Below, piece by piece: positions 16,725 to 25,204 of a stretch of DNA of 64,000 nucleotides. The position numbers and the translations under genes are program-made. Under the pieces are notes generated by a model. That model did not search any database, was not told the origin of the DNA, and was given only the letters and a program-made list of their open reading frames with translations. The stretch covers positions 1 to 64,000 of the forward strand of contig DAOOJE010000010.1 of assembly GCA_035384965.1 (NCBI GenBank). Direction: 5' to 3'. Source of the DNA: JAAYVZ01 sp035384965. GTDB taxonomy: Bacteria; Acidobacteriota; Thermoanaerobaculia; Thermoanaerobaculales; Thermoanaerobaculaceae. Each line of letters opens with the position of its first letter. Position 1 is the stretch's first letter.

Positions 16725-17135
16725 TCAGGAAATGATGCCGGCGGCGCGACAGCTTTCCATGAGGTCGGCAGCGGCGCAGATCTTGTACCAGATCCAGGCG
16801 CCCAGCGCCTTGGCCGGCAGCTCGCCGGGCTTGAGCGTGGCCAACTTGATCTCGCGCTTGTCGGCCTCGCGGACGAGCAAGAACGTGGCCGGGCGATGCT
16901 TGTTGACGAGCAGCACCATGTCGGTGTAAGCGGTGATCTTCTCGCGGCTGGGGCTGCCTCCCTCGTCCGCGAGCTCGGCCACCAGGACCCAGCCCTTGTC
17001 CTTGAGCAGCGCCAGGCCCTTCTCGAACCGCTCGGAGGGCGCCATGTCGGTCTGCGCCGGAACGACGGCGGCGAGCGCCAGGAAAGCAACGCCGAACCCG
17101 CCGGAGAGGATTCGCCACCACGCCTTGGAGCGCAT
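16725..17135 (-). CDS. Small secreted protein of unknown function
   Basis: A 136-residue protein with an N-terminal signal sequence (residues 1-27, ending near VVPAQ). I do not recognise the mature domain. It has an alternating hydrophobic pattern (KGWVLVAELADEGG, MVLLVNKHRPATFLLVREADKREI), suggesting a mixed alpha/beta fold, and ends with two Cys (ICAAADLMESC) that could pair. The start follows GGGAGGT at a spacing of 5. It has its own promoter-like sequence at 17163-17191, so it is probably a separate unit downstream of the PDZ gene. Third-position GC is high, as in its neighbours, which supports coding. Confidence 0.75.
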   Translation of the reverse strand: MRSKAWWRILSGGFGVAFLALAAVVPAQTDMAPSERFEKGLALLKDKGWVLVAELADEGGSPSREKITAYTDMVLLVNKHRPATFLLVREADKREIKLATLKPGELPAKALGAWIWYKICAAADLMESCRAAGIIS

Positions 17136-17162
17136 CGGGACCTCCCAGCATGCAGCAAGTCC

Positions 17163-17191
17163 ACGTTAGGGAGCCCACCCTGGGAAGTCAA
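17163..17191 (-). promoter_or_regulatory. Sigma-70-like promoter of the small secreted protein gene
   Basis: On the minus strand TTGACT (complement of 17186-17191) and TAACGT (complement of 17163-17168) are separated by exactly 17 bases. The -35 matches the consensus in 5 of 6 positions and the -10 in 3 of 6. The predicted start near 17156 leaves a 20-base leader containing GGGAGGT. Confidence 0.45.
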
Positions 17192-17252
17192 GGTGCCCGG
17201 GAGCCTCGCGGCCCCCGGGCGCTCGAGCCGCCAAAGCCGGTCAGCCGTCCTG

Positions 17253-18338
17253 CTACCTCGTCTTGCCGCGTGGGGGCCTGGCCGGCGGGGCCGGTGGCTC
17301 GGGTGCTTCGGGCGGCGCCGGAGGAGCGTCCGGCGCCGGCGCCCAGACAAAGCCGCGGCGGCCGCCCTCCGGGATCTTCGCCAGCAGCGTGAGCCTTTCC
17401 TTCTTGCGCAACACCTCGATGGCCGCCGTCTCGCCGGGATCGTACGAGCGGAGCAGCCGCAACACCCGGGACGGGGACGTGGCAGGCCGATCGCCGACCT
17501 TGAGGATGACGTCCCCCGCCCGCAGCTTGAGGCTGTCGTCCCTGGGAGCGCGGGTGACCAGCACCCCCTCGCTGGCCCCGAAGTACTCGCCGAGTTCCGG
17601 GTTGAGGGAGGTCAGCTCGAGGTCGAGCCAGTCGCGCACGACCAACGTGCGGTGGCCGCCCGTTCCCTTGCCGTCGAAGTCGAAGTCGAAGTCGAAGCTC
17701 CTTCCCTTGTCGGTCCACATGCCGACGAGAGGGCCGCCCATGCGGCGGGCCGTGAGCTCAAGCGTCTTCAGCTCGCTTCCGCGCTTGACGACGAGCTCCA
17801 CCTTGTCGCCGTCCGCCAGTTGCGCGACGGCCTCCCTGAGGCGGGCGGCGGGCGCCGACTCGTCCGCATCCACCTCCACCTCGATGAACGGCGTGGTGAG
17901 GATCTTGCCGTTGATCTTGACGATGACGTCGCCGATCTTGACCCCGGCCTCCTCGGCCGGGCCGCCCGGGGTCACCCCCTGGACCTCGGCGCCGATGACG
18001 TCGACCCTCGGGTCGGCCTCGCTGCGGAGGATGACACCGATGCGCGGGTGGTCGCCGAAGACGACCACCTTGCGCCAGAGCTCTTTCTGCACCGCCTGCC
18101 GGGTGGTCTGCGCGATTTCGCGCGCCGCCTCGCGCAGCTTGCGCTCGGCCTCACGCAGCTTGCGCTGCGCCTCCTGCATCTCGAGCTCGGCCTTCCGCAT
18201 CTGCTCCTCGGCCTTCTGGCGGGCCTTCTCGGCGGCGCGCCGGGCCGCGTCGTCCGTGGTGCTGTCCTGGGCGCGCACCGTTCCCGCAAAGGCCAGCAAG
18301 CCGGCCGCAACGAGCGCTGTGATGTGCCTGGTGTTCAT
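17253..18338 (-). CDS. Secreted coiled-coil protein with two PDZ domains
   Basis: A 361-residue protein: signal peptide 1-23 (ends GTVRAQ), an Ala/Glu/Arg/Lys-rich coiled coil at about 28-90, a first PDZ domain at about 98-190 (GAEVQGVTPGGPAEEAGVKI, then GDVIVKING), and a second at about 245-330 (EGVLVTRAP, LRAGDVILKVGDRP). The tail is Pro/Ala-rich. No Ser-protease triad is present, so it is a binding protein rather than a DegP-type enzyme. It follows an ECF sigma and anti-sigma pair on the same strand (26-base gap), recalling envelope stress systems where a PDZ protein senses unfolded peptides. The start follows GGGAGGA. Confidence 0.85.
   Translation of the reverse strand: MNTRHITALVAAGLLAFAGTVRAQDSTTDDAARRAAEKARQKAEEQMRKAELEMQEAQRKLREAERKLREAAREIAQTTRQAVQKELWRKVVVFGDHPRIGVILRSEADPRVDVIGAEVQGVTPGGPAEEAGVKIGDVIVKINGKILTTPFIEVEVDADESAPAARLREAVAQLADGDKVELVVKRGSELKTLELTARRMGGPLVGMWTDKGRSFDFDFDFDGKGTGGHRTLVVRDWLDLELTSLNPELGEYFGASEGVLVTRAPRDDSLKLRAGDVILKVGDRPATSPSRVLRLLRSYDPGETAAIEVLRKKERLTLLAKIPEGGRRGFVWAPAPDAPPAPPEAPEPPAPPARPPRGKTR
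17673..17696. repeat. Tandem hexamer (GTCGAA)4 inside the PDZ gene
   Basis: Four perfect copies of GTCGAA on the plus strand, coding on the minus strand for a Phe-Asp alternation between the two PDZ domains. Unit length is a multiple of three, so slippage would change the length without breaking the frame. Confidence 0.9.
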
Positions 18339-18363
18339 GATGTCCTCCCTGGCCGACAGACTC

Positions 18364-18954
18364 CTAGATTCCGATGTATGCGACACGGGTGTTCTGGACG
18401 CTCGCGAGATCATCCAGAAGCGCCACGCGCTGCTGCCAGAGGTCCACAATTTCGGTGGTCGGCCGCCTTTCCCGGCGGGCTGCGGCGAGACGAGCGTCGA
18501 TGGCCTCGACGCGGCTCTGGAGGTCAGCGATCGCGTACGCGGTCCGCCCGCTCAGCACGCGCCCGCCGATCTCGGAGCTGCGAAGCTGGCCTTCGAGGCG
18601 CTGGGACTCCACCACCAGCGCCTTCACTTGCTGTTGCAGCCTGGCCTCGGTCCACGCCTCCATGCTCCCGCGCACCGCGACCGTGACCGTGAACAGCACC
18701 ATGGCGGCCGCCGCGGCCCAGCCCCCGCGGACGAGCATCCTGGCGCGGCGCTGGTTGGCAAGAGTGTGCTGCAGGCGTTCCCAGCCGCCGGCCGGGGGTT
18801 CGGCCTGCGGAAGCGCAGCGAGGCGCGCGCGCAGCGCCCGCAGCTCGACCAGCGTCTCCTGGCAGCGCGCGCAGCCGGCCACGTGAGCAGCCGTGGTGGG
18901 GGCGGCATCGCCGTCACGGGTGGCCAGGAGTTCGTCGAGGGGTGGGTGCGTCAT
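18364..18954 (-). CDS. Zinc-binding anti-sigma factor, membrane-anchored
   Basis: A 196-residue protein with the zinc anti-sigma motif H-x3-C-x2-C (HVAGCARC, about residues 24-31) in its N-terminal cytoplasmic domain. One membrane helix follows (about 78-96, GWAAAAAMVLFTVTVAV), then a periplasmic coiled-coil region (VESQRLEGQLRSSE, LQSRVEAIDARLAAARRE). Anti-sigma factors of this type hold an ECF sigma until an envelope signal triggers release. Its ATG overlaps the stop of the sigma gene (ATGA), so the pair is made in a fixed ratio. The periplasmic coiled coil could contact the coiled coil of the downstream PDZ protein; that is inference. Confidence 0.88.
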   Translation of the reverse strand: MTHPPLDELLATRDGDAAPTTAAHVAGCARCQETLVELRALRARLAALPQAEPPAGGWERLQHTLANQRRARMLVRGGWAAAAAMVLFTVTVAVRGSMEAWTEARLQQQVKALVVESQRLEGQLRSSEIGGRVLSGRTAYAIADLQSRVEAIDARLAAARRERRPTTEIVDLWQQRVALLDDLASVQNTRVAYIGI

Positions 18955-19619
18955 GACGGCCTCCCTTCGGTGCCCAGCAGTGTCCGCAGCCGGGCACAGG
19001 CGCGGGACAGCTGGGACTTGGAGAAGCTCGCGCTCTTGCCCCACAGCGAGGCGATCTCGTCGTGGTTCCAGCCTTCCACTTCGTGGAGCCAGAGCACGGC
19101 CCGAGCCGTGTCGCCGAGGCTCGCGAGCGCCGTTTCGAGGTCGACCCGGGCGAGCACCGGCTCGAGGAGCCCTTCGCCGGGCGCGGGCAGGCACTCCGCC
19201 AGCTCGTCGTCGAGGCCGGTCTCGGACCGGCCTCCACGCTCCTTGCGGAGCCTTTGCAGCGCCTTCGATGCGGCCACCTTGCGGACCCAGCCGGCGAACG
19301 AGCCCTCGCCCCGAAACCGGGGGAGAGAGCGGAAGACCTCGAGAAACGTCTCCTGCAGAACGTCCTCGGCGTCGTGCGCGGTGCGGCACAGCCGCCGCGC
19401 CAGGTTGTAGACCGGGCGCTCGAAAGTGCGGTAGAGGCGCTCGATGGCCGCCTGGTCGCCGCGCCGGGCGCGCGCCAGCAGCAGCTCGTCCACCTCGATG
19501 GAAAAGGTGCCCGGAGCGGGCTCAGGGATGCTCAACGTGACCTCCGGGGCCGGATCGTCCGCGGCGGCGGCCCCGGAGGGCTCGAGCACGGCAGCGGTGG
19601 CGGGCAGCGGCGTCATCAC
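18951..19619 (-). CDS. ECF-family RNA polymerase sigma factor
   Basis: A 222-residue sigma-70-family protein of ECF type. Region 2 lies at about 45-110 (LARARRGDQAAIERLY, then AHDAEDVLQETFLEVFRSL), region 4 at about 155-215 (ALASLGDTARAVLWLHEVEG, WNHDEIASLWG). It has about 40 extra N-terminal residues rich in Ala and Pro. The recognition helix reads KSASFSKSQLSRACARL, unlike the common G-x-x-x-x-T-V-K-S-R-L, with two extra residues. The anti-sigma gene overlaps its stop. Target promoters are unknown; no clear ECF-type promoter was seen upstream. Confidence 0.92.
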   Translation of the reverse strand: MMTPLPATAAVLEPSGAAAADDPAPEVTLSIPEPAPGTFSIEVDELLLARARRGDQAAIERLYRTFERPVYNLARRLCRTAHDAEDVLQETFLEVFRSLPRFRGEGSFAGWVRKVAASKALQRLRKERGGRSETGLDDELAECLPAPGEGLLEPVLARVDLETALASLGDTARAVLWLHEVEGWNHDEIASLWGKSASFSKSQLSRACARLRTLLGTEGRPS

Positions 19620-19731
19620 CCCTCAAGATGCACCTCGCGCGGGAATCGTCGCACACCGCCCACTCCAGCCGTGGGCGCGGTCTCTGCCAGGGCCGGACCC
19701 CGGGCGCGGCCGCCCTGCGCACCTGCCGGGC

Positions 19732-19920
19732 TCAGGCCGAAAGCGCCTGCTCGATCCTGGCGAGCAGCCGCTCGACCGTGACGAGGCGAGCGCGCAGCTC
19801 CTCGCGCATCTCGTAGGTGGCGCTGTGGTGAATCTCGGAAGGCAGCTCGTGCAGCTCTTGCTGCAGCAGCTCCTGTACCAGCCGCCACTCCTCCAGGCTG
19901 AGTCTGGGCTCCCGAGCCAT
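19732..19920 (-). CDS. Small helical protein, 62 residues
   Basis: A 62-residue protein, charged and almost entirely helical, with Leu/Glu/Arg heptads (LSLEEWRLVQELLQQELHEL, then LRARLVTVERLLARIEQAL), suggesting a short coiled coil. There is no signal peptide. The ribosome site GGAGGTGA is the best in this part of the window and sits 6 bases from the ATG, which supports real translation. I do not recognise a family. It is separated from the sigma gene by 112 bases and diverges from the 20066 gene. Confidence 0.72.
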   Translation of the reverse strand: MAREPRLSLEEWRLVQELLQQELHELPSEIHHSATYEMREELRARLVTVERLLARIEQALSA

Positions 19921-20065
19921 GCCGTCACCTCCGCATCCCTGCCGCCGGCGGGTCGTTCAACCCCATTGTACGTCCCCCCGTCGCTGCTAGACTGATTCTC
20001 GATACGAGGCTGCGACATGTCGCCGGTGGCCGAGGCAGCCGGCGCGCAGTCGGAGGGAGGAAGCC

Positions 20066-20413
20066 ATGTGGAAGTCCGTGTCGATGGTGGTGGTCTGCAG
20101 CTTGCTGGTCGCAGCCGCAGCGGTGGCCGGAGATGCCCGTGACATCACGGTCGTCAACAAGTCCGGCAAGCCGATCACCGAGCTGTACATCTCGCCCGCC
20201 GACTCCTCCGACTGGGAGGAGGACGTGCTGGGTGTCGACGTCCTCGCCGAGGGAGAAAGCGTCAAGATCAGCTTCTCCGGCTACAAGGACAGCCAGTGCT
20301 CGTTCGACATCCTGGCCCGCAACGCCGACGGCGACGAGTGGCTGCTCACCGACCTCGACCTCTGCGCGACGTTCACCGTCACCATCACCAGCAAGTACAT
20401 CCAAGCCAAATAG
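20066..20413 (+). CDS. Small secreted protein, Asp-rich beta domain
   Basis: A 115-residue protein with a signal peptide (residues 1-22, ending AVAG). The mature part begins DITVVNKSGKPITELYISPA, then has DSSDWEEDVLG, VDVLAEGESVKISF, CSFDILARNADGDEW and LDLC. Proteins with this pattern are widespread as small secreted beta-sandwich domains, some misannotated as argininosuccinate lyase. Two Cys (about residues 77 and 101) could form one disulfide. No catalytic motif is visible. The start follows GGAGGGAGG. A GC-rich hairpin lies just after the stop. Confidence 0.82.
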   Translation: MWKSVSMVVVCSLLVAAAAVAGDARDITVVNKSGKPITELYISPADSSDWEEDVLGVDVLAEGESVKISFSGYKDSQCSFDILARNADGDEWLLTDLDLCATFTVTITSKYIQAK

Positions 20414-20436
20414 CCCCGGCGCGGCAGAAACGACGA

Positions 20437-20458
20437 GGACCCGGCCGCGGCCGGGTCC
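20437..20458. terminator. GC-rich hairpin between convergent genes
   Basis: A perfect palindrome of two 11-base arms (GGACCCGGCCG and its complement) lies 24 bases after the stop at 20413 and 22 bases before the end of the convergent pyrophosphatase gene. T-runs are weak on both sides, so it may act as a weak bidirectional terminator or 3' stabiliser. Confidence 0.55.
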
Positions 20459-20479
20459 CTTGCGTCGAGAGTGAGGCGA

Positions 20480-22672
20480 TCAGAACAGCTTGAAGGCCAC
20501 TGTGAGGCCGGCCATCACGATGGAGACCATGCTCATGAGCTTGATGAGGATGTTGAGCGAGGGCCCCGACGTGTCCTTGAACGGGTCGCCGACCGTGTCG
20601 CCGATGACCGCTGCCTTGTGGGCGAAGGAGCTCTTGCCGCCGTGGTGCCCCTCCTCGATGAACTTCTTGGCGTTGTCCCAGGCACCGCCGGCGTTGGCCA
20701 TGAACACCGCCACCGCGAAGCCGGTGGTGAGCCCGCCCGCCAGCAGCCCCATTACGCCGGCGATACCGAAGACGACGCCGGTGACGACCGGTGCCAGGAT
20801 GGCGAGGAATGACGGCAGCAGCATCTCGCGCTGGGCGCCGCGGGTCGAAATGGCGACGCAGCTCGCGTAATCGGGCTCTGCCTTCCCCTCGAGGATGCCG
20901 GGGATCTCCTTGAACTGCCGCCGCACCTCGTCCACCATCTTGGAGGCGGCCCGGCCCACGGCGCGCATCGACAGCCCGCAGAACAGGAACGCCATCATCG
21001 AGCCGATGAAGGCGCCGATCAGCACGATCGGGTTCATGAGGGTGATGTTGAAGTAGCTCATGAAGTCACCGAGCTGCGCCTTGGCGGTGTCGACGACCCG
21101 GCCGTCGGCGAGCTGCAGTGTCGCGGTCCCGAGCCTGATGAGCCCCACCCGGACCTCCTCGATGTAGGAGGCGAGCAGCGCCAGCGCGGTGAGAGCCGCG
21201 GAGCCGATGGCGAACCCTTTGCCGGTGGCCGCGGTGGTGTTGCCGAGCGCGTCGAGAGCGTCGGTGCGCGCTCGGACCTCCGGCGGCAGGCCGCTCATCT
21301 GCGCGTTGCCGCCGGCGTTGTCGGCGATCGGGCCGTAGGCGTCCGTGGCGAGGGTGATGCCGAGCGTGGAAAGCATGCCGACGGCCGCAATGCCGATGCC
21401 GTACAACCCGACCTCGACGTTGGCGAAGTTCCAGCCGCTGGCGAAGCCGAAGGCGAGGAAGGTGCCCGTGGCGACCGCGAGCACCGGCACGAACGTCGAC
21501 ACCATGCCGACTCCCAGGCCCTCGATGATGACCGTGGCGGGGCCGGTGGTGGCCTTTTCGGCGATGAACTGCGTCGGCCCGTACGAGTGGGAGGTGAAGT
21601 ACTCGGTGGCCTTGCCGATGACGATGCCGGTGACGAGGCCGGCGGCGATGGCGCCCCAGACGCCCCACGGGTTGGGGATCCCGAGCCAGTGCATGACGCC
21701 GGCGGAGGCCGCCAGGATCAGCAGCGACGACAGGTTGATGCCGCGGTTGAGCGCCGCCATGAGTTCCTTCTGGGAGGCGCCCTCGTGCGTCCGCACCGCA
21801 TAGATCCCGAGGATCGACAGCACCGTGCCGATGGCGGCGATGACCATGGGGGCGATGACGGCGTTGAGCTGCACCTTGCCGTCGGCGACGAACGCGGCGG
21901 CGCCGAGCGAAGCGGTGGCCAGGATCGAGCCGGCGAACGACTCGTAGAGATCGGCGCCCATGCCGGCCACGTCGCCGACGTTGTCGCCCACGTTGTCGGC
22001 GATGGTCGCCGGGTTGCGCGGGTCGTCCTCGGGGATGCCGGCCTCCACCTTGCCGACGAGGTCCGCTCCGACGTCGGCGGCCTTGGTGAAGATGCCGCCC
22101 CCGACGCGGGCGAACAGCGCCTGGGTGGAGGCGCCCATGCCGAACGTCAGCATCGTGGTCGTGATGACGAGCAGGTTGTGGGTGTCGGCTGTGGCCGGGT
22201 AGAAGTGGTTCAGGATCAAGAACCACAGCGAGATGTCGAGGAGCGCCAGCCCGACGACGACAAGCCCCATCACGGCGCCGGAGCGGAACGCCACCTGCAG
22301 CCCGGCGTTGAGCGACTCGCGCGCCGAGTTGGCGGTGCGGGCCGAGGCGTACGTCGCGGTCCGCATGCCGAGGAAACCGGCGAGGCCCGAGAAGAACCCG
22401 CCCGTGATGAAGGCGAAAGGCACCCACGGGTTCTGCACCTTGAAGACATAGGCGAGGATCGCGAAGATGACCGTGATGACCACGAAGACGATCCCCACCA
22501 CCCTGTACTGCTGCTTGAGGTAGGCCATGGCGCCCACCCGCACGTGGGCGGCGATCCGGGCCATGGTGTCGGTTCCTTCGCTCTTCTTCATCATTTGCCG
22601 GAAGAAGACCCACGCGAACACGAGCGCGAGGATCGAGCCCGCCGGCGCCAGCCAAAAGACCTGTGTAACCAT
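20480..22672 (-). CDS. hppA: Membrane-bound ion-translocating pyrophosphatase, K+-dependent type
   Basis: A 730-residue protein with about 16 membrane helices, standard for H+- or Na+-pumping pyrophosphatases, which couple PPi hydrolysis to ion export. The catalytic loop has DVGADLVGKVEAGIPEDDPR followed by NPATIADNVGDNVGD, and AGMGADLYES. The second and third substrate loops are TDAYGPIADNAGG and GDTVGDPFKDTSGPS. The segment GNTTAATGKGFAIGSAALT has Ala at the site where K+-independent enzymes have Lys, so this is the K+-dependent class. Whether it pumps H+ or Na+ cannot be read safely. The start follows AAGGGGG. Confidence 0.96.
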   Translation of the reverse strand: MVTQVFWLAPAGSILALVFAWVFFRQMMKKSEGTDTMARIAAHVRVGAMAYLKQQYRVVGIVFVVITVIFAILAYVFKVQNPWVPFAFITGGFFSGLAGFLGMRTATYASARTANSARESLNAGLQVAFRSGAVMGLVVVGLALLDISLWFLILNHFYPATADTHNLLVITTTMLTFGMGASTQALFARVGGGIFTKAADVGADLVGKVEAGIPEDDPRNPATIADNVGDNVGDVAGMGADLYESFAGSILATASLGAAAFVADGKVQLNAVIAPMVIAAIGTVLSILGIYAVRTHEGASQKELMAALNRGINLSSLLILAASAGVMHWLGIPNPWGVWGAIAAGLVTGIVIGKATEYFTSHSYGPTQFIAEKATTGPATVIIEGLGVGMVSTFVPVLAVATGTFLAFGFASGWNFANVEVGLYGIGIAAVGMLSTLGITLATDAYGPIADNAGGNAQMSGLPPEVRARTDALDALGNTTAATGKGFAIGSAALTALALLASYIEEVRVGLIRLGTATLQLADGRVVDTAKAQLGDFMSYFNITLMNPIVLIGAFIGSMMAFLFCGLSMRAVGRAASKMVDEVRRQFKEIPGILEGKAEPDYASCVAISTRGAQREMLLPSFLAILAPVVTGVVFGIAGVMGLLAGGLTTGFAVAVFMANAGGAWDNAKKFIEEGHHGGKSSFAHKAAVIGDTVGDPFKDTSGPSLNILIKLMSMVSIVMAGLTVAFKLF

Positions 22673-22980
22673 TCTTCGTCCCCCTTGATCACCGGCCGCG
22701 TTCCCGGAGTCTGCCCTGGGCTGCGACCGACTGACGGCTGCGAAGCTTAGCCGCTTGCCGCGGCCGGGCCAAGTCCCCCTGAACGGAACGCACCCGGCCC
22801 GCAAGGCGCTCCCGCCCACGACGCTCGATCGCTGGCCCCGCCACATCCCCTGGGCGCGGATACGGAGCCGGCGGAGTGCCGTCCGCACGTGACGCCTGTG
22901 ACGCCGTGGCCCGGCCGCGGCGGCCGGGCCATGGCGGTGTATGCAGGCGCAGGGTGGGGGCGGCGCCCTGCGCTCCGGTG
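22673..22980. other. Intergenic region upstream of the pyrophosphatase gene
   Basis: A 308-base gene-free stretch. On the minus strand, TTGGCC (complement 22767-22772) and TAAGCT (complement 22744-22749), 17 bases apart, could drive hppA, but both match the consensus poorly. A hairpin with 9-base arms lies at 22908-22930 and is listed separately. I see no other gene or RNA in it. Confidence 0.5.
22908..22930. terminator. GC-rich hairpin downstream of argF
   Basis: Arms GGCCCGGCC and GGCCGGGCC with a 5-base loop lie 50 bases beyond the argF stop on the minus strand. No T-run follows, so termination is uncertain. Confidence 0.35.
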
Positions 22981-23961
22981 TCAGCGGCCGATCGTCGCGA
23001 CCATCACGGCCTTGATGGTGTGCATGCGGTTTTCGGCCTCGTCGAAGACGCGCGACCAGGGACCCTCGAAGACCTCGTCCTCGGCCTCGCAAATGTCGGG
23101 GTTCTGGCGGGACATCTCGGTGTCGAGGTTGTGGAAGCACGGCAGGCAGTGCAGGAAGATCGCATCCTTCCGGCCGGTCGCCTCCATCATCCCGACCGTC
23201 ACCTTGTACGGCTTGAGCAGGGCGATGCGCTCGGCGATCTTGGCCTCCTCGCCCATAGACGCCCAGACGTCGGTGTAGATCGCGTGGCTGCCGCGCACGC
23301 CGGTGGCCACGTCCGAGGTGATCGTGACCGTGGCCCCGGTCTGCCCGGCGATGGCCTGCGCGCGCTCGACCAGCCAGCTCTCGGGGAACAGCGTCTCGGG
23401 GCTGACGATCCGCACGTCCATGCCGAGCATGGCGCAGCCCACGAGCAGCGAGTTGGCGACGTTGTTGCGGCCGTCGCCGACGTACGCGAGGCCGATGCCG
23501 CGCAGGGTTCCGAACTGCTCCTTGACCGTCATCACGTCGGCGAGGAGCTGCGTCGGGTGCCATGCGTCGGTGAGGCCGTTCCACACCGGTACGCCGGCGT
23601 ACCTGGCAAGCGCCTCGACGGTGGCGTGGGCGAAGCCCCGGAACTGGATGCCGTCGAACATCCGGCCCAGCACGCGGGCCGTGTCGGCGATGGTCTCCTT
23701 CTTTCCGAGCTGGATGTCGCCCTTGCCCAGGTACTCGGGGTGGGCGCCCTCGTCGACGCAGGCGACGGTGAAAGCGCAGCGCGTGCGGGTGGAGGGCTTT
23801 TCGAAGATGAGGGCGACGTTCTTGCCCTCGAGCGCCCGCCCGCGTACGCCGGCCCGCTTGTTGGCCTTCAAGGTGAAGGCGAGGTCGAGCAGGTCACCGA
23901 GCTCGGCCGGGGTGAAGTCGAGCTCCTTGAGGAAGTGACGCCCCTTCAGGTTTGCGGCCAT
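22981..23961 (-). CDS. argF: Ornithine carbamoyltransferase
   Basis: A 326-residue transcarbamylase making citrulline from ornithine and carbamoyl phosphate. The carbamoyl-phosphate loop STRTR is at 57-61, HPTQLLAD at 135-142, the ornithine-contacting region DVWASMGEE at 231-239, and the catalytic HCLP at 271-274. SMG plus HCLP mark ornithine rather than aspartate or acetylornithine specificity. The ATG follows GGAGGAT at a spacing of 5; an in-frame upstream ATG at 24030 lacks a ribosome site. It is an isolated arginine gene here. Confidence 0.95.
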   Translation of the reverse strand: MAANLKGRHFLKELDFTPAELGDLLDLAFTLKANKRAGVRGRALEGKNVALIFEKPSTRTRCAFTVACVDEGAHPEYLGKGDIQLGKKETIADTARVLGRMFDGIQFRGFAHATVEALARYAGVPVWNGLTDAWHPTQLLADVMTVKEQFGTLRGIGLAYVGDGRNNVANSLLVGCAMLGMDVRIVSPETLFPESWLVERAQAIAGQTGATVTITSDVATGVRGSHAIYTDVWASMGEEAKIAERIALLKPYKVTVGMMEATGRKDAIFLHCLPCFHNLDTEMSRQNPDICEAEDEVFEGPWSRVFDEAENRMHTIKAVMVATIGR

Positions 23962-24121
23962 GTTGATCCTCCGTGGAAGCGCCGGATTGCGGCGCCGGTG
24001 CATGGTAGCAGCGGGAGGACCACGTGCCAAGTGCTCGTGCGTGCACGCTCCGGGGTGCCGGGGGCGAGACCCGGCGACGGCTCGGGTTGCCTCGCAAGGT
24101 CAAGGGGCCAATAAAAGACGC

Positions 24122-24145
24122 GAGGCGCCTTCGAGAAGGCGCCTC
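24122..24145 (-). terminator. Rho-independent terminator of the 24169 gene
   Basis: Arms GAGGCGCCTTC and GAAGGCGCCTC flank a 2-base centre. Read on the minus strand the hairpin is followed by GCGTCTTTTATT, giving a T-rich tail. It starts 23 bases after the stop of the secreted-protein gene. Confidence 0.85.
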
Positions 24146-24168
24146 GGGGGGCTGCACAGGAACGGGGG

Positions 24169-25200
24169 CTAGCGCGCCAGCTCTTCGACGAGCGGGATCG
24201 CCTGGTCGAGGCTCAGGCCGTCGCGCACCGGCAGGGTGCGCAGAGGGCTCCAGCCCTGGGGCGTGGCGGTCACGTAAAGAATCTTGTCGCCCTGCACCTT
24301 GTACGCGACGGGCTGGAGGTTGGCGCCGACGAGGATGCGCGCGCCGGTGAGGTCCATCGCCTGGGGCACCTGGAAGATGCGGCGGACGCCGAAGATCGGC
24401 ATGTGGCGGCGGCGCTGGATGCGGATCTGGAAGTCGGGGCTGCCCTCGGGCAGCGGCGGCTCGAGGGCGAAGGAGACCTCGGCGAGGTGCATCAGGCAGA
24501 TTCGGCGCGAGCCGAAGAACACGACCGCCCGATCCCTGGCCGACACGGAGGCGAACAGCGGGTGCTCGAGCACTTCCTGCGGCGGGGCGGTCGAGCAACC
24601 GAGGCCGGCCGGGATCAACGAGTCGAGGTCGACGATCGCGAGGCTGGAAGCGTCGTCGGGCTGGGCGCTCAGGCGCAGCAAGGCAAACGCGCCGTGCTGG
24701 GTCTCGCCTGTACCTTCCCACCAGGCAATGTGGAGGAAGCTGTCGCGATAGGTGACCGGAACCGGCTCATCCTGGCCTTCGACATTCTCGAGGACGGTGG
24801 TCTCGACTCGCGACAGGCGGCTCTGCGGGTGGCGCGGGTCGAGCGAGAAGTCCTCGGTCAGAGGCTCGACGCGTTCCCAGGTGCCCTCGTGCCAGACGGC
24901 CAGCAGGATCTGCGAGTAACCCGGGGCGAAGTGGCGCTGCCAGACGACCGTCACCTTGCCGGTCAGATCGTCGACCGCGACCTGGATGTCCCGGTCCACG
25001 CTGCCGCCGATGCCGACGACGTAGGGGACGAGCGACCTCACGATTTCCTGCCCGTTGGCCTCGGCGGTCAGCAACATGCCTTCCCGGCTGGAGGCCGCCT
25101 TCCACAACACCCCTTGCGGGTCGAGCGCGAAGGGGGAGGCGGCCCACAACCCCGGGGCCAGAAGCAGGGTGAGCATGACGAAAGCTGCGCGTCGCATCAT
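24169..25200 (-). CDS. Secreted protein of unknown function
   Basis: A 343-residue protein with a signal peptide (residues 1-20, ending LWA). The mature part alternates short beta strands with Asp-rich turns (DRDIQVAVDDLTGKVTVVWQ, then ILLAVWHEGTWERVEPL, SFLHIAWWEGTGE), a pattern like a beta-propeller of six or so blades without a known signature. Two Cys occur in the centre. It is the last gene of an operon that begins with the XRE regulator and TPR protein: only 4 bases separate its ATG from the TPR stop, and a strong terminator follows. No enzyme motif is seen. Confidence 0.8.
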   Translation of the reverse strand: MMRRAAFVMLTLLLAPGLWAASPFALDPQGVLWKAASSREGMLLTAEANGQEIVRSLVPYVVGIGGSVDRDIQVAVDDLTGKVTVVWQRHFAPGYSQILLAVWHEGTWERVEPLTEDFSLDPRHPQSRLSRVETTVLENVEGQDEPVPVTYRDSFLHIAWWEGTGETQHGAFALLRLSAQPDDASSLAIVDLDSLIPAGLGCSTAPPQEVLEHPLFASVSARDRAVVFFGSRRICLMHLAEVSFALEPPLPEGSPDFQIRIQRRRHMPIFGVRRIFQVPQAMDLTGARILVGANLQPVAYKVQGDKILYVTATPQGWSPLRTLPVRDGLSLDQAIPLVEELAR

Positions 25201-25204
25201 GACC

